This document shows, one piece after another, positions 6,848 through 8,972 of a DNA stretch of 8,972 nucleotides (positions within the stretch are counted from its first letter, which is position 1; each line of letters starts with the position of its first letter). The position numbers and the translations under genes are program-made. The notes beneath the pieces were generated by a model. The model saw only the letters and a program-made list of their open reading frames with translations. It made no database searches and was not told where the DNA came from. The stretch spans positions 1-8,972 of the forward strand of contig JAAYVT010000407.1 of NCBI GenBank assembly GCA_012517025.1. Direction: 5' to 3'. Origin of the DNA: Phyllobacteriaceae bacterium (GTDB lineage Bacteria; Pseudomonadota; Alphaproteobacteria; Rhizobiales; Ancalomicrobiaceae).

Positions 6848-7672
6848 TCAGGCGGCGTTCGCCTTGAACCGCCGCTCCCGCTGAATGATTTCGGAAGCGA
6901 GACGAAGGTAAGCCTGACTGCCCGCCGACTTCAGATCGTAGAGCAGCGCCGGCTTGCCGTGCGACGGCGCCTCGGAAATGCGGACGTTGCGCGGGATCAC
7001 CGTGTCGTAGACCGCATCACCCATGTGCTCACGGACGTCCGCCACCACTTGTCCCGACAGGTTGTTTCGCGAATCGTACATGGTCAGCACGATGCCGTGG
7101 ATCGACAGCTGCGGATTGAGCGTGGTCTTGACCTGATCGACCGTCGACAGAAGCTGCGACAGACCTTCCAGCGCGAAGAACTCGCACTGCAGCGGCACCA
7201 GCACCGAATGCGACGCACACATCGCGTTGATCGTCAGCAGATTGAGCGAGGGCGGACAATCGACCAGCACGTAGGTGAAGTGCGGCCGATCTTCGCCCAC
7301 CGTCGCAATGTAGTTCGACACCGCCTTGCGCAACCGGAAGGCCCGATCGCGTGCCGAGGCGATCTCCAACTCGACTCCCAAGAGGTCGAGGGTCGAAGGC
7401 GCCACCCACAGCCGCGGGACCGCCGTCTCCATCACCACGTCGTCGAGCCCGCCCTCCTCGACCATCACGTCGTAGGTCGAGCGCTTGCGCGAGCGCCGGT
7501 CGATTCCGAGCCCGGTCGAGGCGTTGCCCTGCGGATCGAGATCGACGATCAACACGTCCTCGCCGATCGCGGCGAGGGCGGTACCGAGATTGATCGCGGT
7601 CGTGGTCTTGCCGACCCCGCCCTTCTGATTGGCGAGCGCGAGAACACGTGGCGATTTCGAGAGCTGACTCAT
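6848..7672 (-). CDS. parA: Chromosome partitioning ATPase ParA
   Basis: This gene encodes 274 residues, typical for a chromosomal (small, no N-terminal HTH) ParA. It is a deviant Walker ATPase: 'KGGVGKTT' at 17-24 has the signature Lys17 and the catalytic-loop Lys22, 'DLDPQGNAS' at 44-52 is the Walker A' segment with switch Asp, and 'VLVDCPPS' at 135-142 is Walker B. ATP-bound dimers coat the nucleoid non-specifically; ParB-parS complexes trigger hydrolysis and follow the retreating ParA, moving the origin. The start is supported by GGAG at 7685-7682, 9 bases upstream. It sits 22 bases after rsmG and 41 bases before parB, so the three genes probably share a transcript. I see no internal promoter of note. 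Lack of an HTH suggests it is not itself a repressor, unlike plasmid type Ia ParA. Confidence 0.97.
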   Translation of the reverse strand: MSQLSKSPRVLALANQKGGVGKTTTAINLGTALAAIGEDVLIVDLDPQGNASTGLGIDRRSRKRSTYDVMVEEGGLDDVVMETAVPRLWVAPSTLDLLGVELEIASARDRAFRLRKAVSNYIATVGEDRPHFTYVLVDCPPSLNLLTINAMCASHSVLVPLQCEFFALEGLSQLLSTVDQVKTTLNPQLSIHGIVLTMYDSRNNLSGQVVADVREHMGDAVYDTVIPRNVRISEAPSHGKPALLYDLKSAGSQAYLRLASEIIQRERRFKANAA

Positions 7673-7694
7673 CGATCGAGGCTCCGTCCGGCGG

Positions 7695-8333
7695 TCACTT
7701 CGGGACGATCCGTCGGATCGAAATCAACCGCCCGGCGGGATCGATCCGACTGACCTGTTCTACCAGATCCAGATCCCAAGATAGAGTGGCTTCTCGTATC
7801 TCGGCCGCAAAATCTCGTCCTTTGTGGAAAACGGCGACCGCGCCGCGCGCAACATGCGGCGCCGCAACACGAACTAGATTCGAGAGCGGCGCCAGCGCCC
7901 GCGCCGACACGCCGTCGACCGGTTCCGAAAAGCCGGCGTCGAAGGTCTCGATGCGTTCGGCGTGAACGATCGCCGGTGCCCCGGTCTCCCGCGCCACCGT
8001 GCGCAGAAACGCCGCCTTGCCGCGGTTGCTCTCCACTAGGTGCACCGCGGCGCCGGGCGTCTCCGCCAGCAGAATCGCCGTCACCAGACCCGGAAAGCCC
8101 GCGCCCGACCCGAAGTCGATCCATCGCTTCGCCGTCGGCAACACCGCCAGCGTTTGCGCCGAATCGGCGACGTGACGCCACCAGATTTCCGGGAGCGTGC
8201 TCGGCGCCACCAGATTTTGGCTCTTCTGCCATTTGCGCAGCAGATCGACGTGGATCTGCAGGCGATCCCGTGTTTCACGTGAAACCGGGACGATCGCCTC
8301 CACCACCGTCGCGTCGTCCATTCTCGAAGTCAT
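7695..8333 (-). CDS. rsmG: 16S rRNA (guanine-527-N7)-methyltransferase RsmG (GidB)
   Basis: This gene encodes 212 residues, normal for the family. RsmG uses S-adenosylmethionine to methylate N7 of G527 in helix 18 of 16S rRNA, near the decoding site; in other bacteria its loss gives low-level streptomycin resistance. The class I methyltransferase fold shows 'NLVAPSTLPEIWWRH' at 40-54, SAM-binding 'DFGSGAGFPG' at 73-82, 'HLVESNRGKAAFL' at 98-110, 'VSARALAPL' at 142-150 with the conserved Arg145, and 'FHKG' at 169-172. Codons 16-21 (residues V-S-R-E-T) contain a near-perfect parS site. The ATG at 8333 has only a weak upstream GGAA; Met5 (8321) is an alternative start, and the choice is uncertain by four residues. 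It follows mnmG by 19 bases and precedes parA by 22. Confidence 0.96.
   Translation of the reverse strand: MTSRMDDATVVEAIVPVSRETRDRLQIHVDLLRKWQKSQNLVAPSTLPEIWWRHVADSAQTLAVLPTAKRWIDFGSGAGFPGLVTAILLAETPGAAVHLVESNRGKAAFLRTVARETGAPAIVHAERIETFDAGFSEPVDGVSARALAPLSNLVRVAAPHVARGAVAVFHKGRDFAAEIREATLSWDLDLVEQVSRIDPAGRLISIRRIVPK
8271..8286. promoter_or_regulatory. parS: parS centromere site inside rsmG
   Basis: The plus-strand 16-mer TGTTTCACGTGAAACC differs from the widely conserved bacterial parS palindrome (TGTTTCACGTGAAACA) only in its last base. It is the only such match I see in the window. It is read in rsmG as residues V17-S-R-E-T21, so the site is under both protein and DNA-binding constraint. 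ParB from the adjacent gene should load here. About 1.5 kb separates it from the parB start. Confidence 0.9.
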
Positions 8334-8352
8334 GTCGTTTCCGAATCGATGA

Positions 8353-8972
8353 TCAAGTCGCCGTCGCCGCGGACCGCGCCTTGCGCACGTGCGCCGAAAT
8401 CAATGCCAGAGCCGCCGGCGTCATCCCGTCGAGTCGAGCCGCTTGTCCGAGCGTCGTCGGCCGCGCCGACGCCAGTTTCTGCCGAATCTCGTTCGAAAGT
8501 CCGGCCATTCCGCCATAGTCGAGATGCGTCGGCAAGACCGCCGCTTCCTCGCGCCGCAGCCGTTCCATGTCCTCGATCTGCCGATCGAGATAAACGGCAT
8601 ATTTCGCGTCGATCTCGACTTGTTCCGCCACCGAATCGGAAAAGTCGCGAAGCTCCGGCCAAACCTCCGCCAGCGTCGCGAACGACACCTCGGGGTGAGC
8701 CAGAATCTCGAAGCCATTGCGACGCCGACCATCACGGTTGATCGCCAAGCCCAGCTTCGCCGCCTCGGTCGGCGACACCACCCGATCTCGCAGCGCCGTC
8801 TCGCACCGTTCGATCTCGGCCCGCTTCGCCGCGAAGATCCGTCGGCGCTCCGCATCGACCAACCCGAGTTCGATCCCCGTCTCGGTCAGCCGTCGATCCG
8901 CGTTGTCGGCGCGCAGACTGAGGCGAAACTCGGCGCGCGACGTGAACATCCGATAGGGCTCGGTGATCCCGC
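8353..8972 (-). CDS. mnmG: tRNA uridine-5-carboxymethylaminomethyl modification enzyme MnmG (GidA), C-terminal part
   Basis: Only the last 205 or so residues are present; the 5' two thirds lie beyond base 8972. The fragment opens with 'GITEPYRMFTSRAEFRL' and 'RADNADRRLT', a highly conserved MnmG block, so the ATG at 8949 is internal. The C-terminal GidA-associated helical domain follows, with 'LDYGGMAGLSNEI' and 'RPTTLGQAARLDGMTPAAL' near the end, and the protein finishes with a short Ala/Lys/Arg tail at TGA 8353-8355. MnmG is an FAD enzyme that works with MnmE (GTPase) to install the cmnm5 group on the wobble uridine of certain tRNAs. The C-terminal domain contacts MnmE. The FAD-binding N-terminus cannot be judged here. 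The gene leads directly into rsmG with a 19-base gap, the usual gidA-gidB order. Confidence 0.97.
   Translation of the reverse strand, partial: GITEPYRMFTSRAEFRLSLRADNADRRLTETGIELGLVDAERRRIFAAKRAEIERCETALRDRVVSPTEAAKLGLAINRDGRRRNGFEILAHPEVSFATLAEVWPELRDFSDSVAEQVEIDAKYAVYLDRQIEDMERLRREEAAVLPTHLDYGGMAGLSNEIRQKLASARPTTLGQAARLDGMTPAALALISAHVRKARSAATAT

Noticed and set aside
4494..6884. 796-codon plus-strand frame spanning lptE to parB
   Set aside because: It is Arg/Pro-rich low-complexity sequence that crosses genes on both strands and a terminator; it is a shadow.
7066..7081. TGTTTCGCGAATCG-like stretch in parA as a degenerate parS
   Set aside because: The left half partly matches but the right arm is absent, leaving about half the positions in agreement.
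7645..7650. CACGTG core in parA as a second parS
   Set aside because: Only the six-base core matches; none of the ten flanking bases agree with parS.

Overview
The window is a high-GC bacterial chromosome segment, by eye about two thirds G+C. It points to an alphaproteobacterium, most likely Hyphomicrobiales (Rhizobiales) or a close relative. The evidence is the gene order leuS-lptE-holA facing parB-parA-rsmG-mnmG, an LptE of the alphaproteobacterial 'RPLYG' type, and an intergenic cluster of GANTC sites, the target of the alphaproteobacterial CcrM methylase. Nothing marks it as mobile or accessory: there are no insertion sequences, integrases, tRNA genes, CRISPR arrays or visible changes in composition. 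No species is claimed.

Layout. (1) Positions 1-405 hold the 3' part of a plus-strand YkuD-type L,D-transpeptidase cut by the window edge. (2) Positions 406-716 are a convergent intergenic stretch rich in GANTC sites and short dyads. (3) Positions 717-1388 hold a minus-strand YggS/PLPBP pyridoxal-phosphate homeostasis protein. (4) Positions 1389-1643 are a divergent, probably promoter-bearing spacer. (5) Positions 1644-5862 are a plus-strand run: leuS, lptE overlapping its end by 14 bases, and holA 33 bases further on. (6) A hairpin terminator at about 5877-5898 separates the two converging transcription units. (7) Positions 5934-8972 are a minus-strand run, read right to left: mnmG (3' third only), rsmG, parA, parB, with spacers of 19, 22 and 41 bases.

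How the genes work together. The plus-strand run joins three unrelated housekeeping jobs: charging tRNA-Leu (LeuS), export of LPS to the outer membrane (LptE), and loading of the replicative sliding clamp (HolA). The minus-strand run is the classic gid-par cluster: two RNA-modifying enzymes (MnmG on the tRNA wobble uridine, RsmG on 16S rRNA) followed by the ParA and ParB segregation proteins. The ParB target site parS is visible as a 15/16 match inside the rsmG coding sequence, so all three parts of the ParABS system lie here. That suggests a position near the chromosome origin.

I see no convincing new system. The features most worth a second look are the coding-embedded parS, the GANTC cluster at 451-677, and the dyad-containing intergenic region around 620-668.
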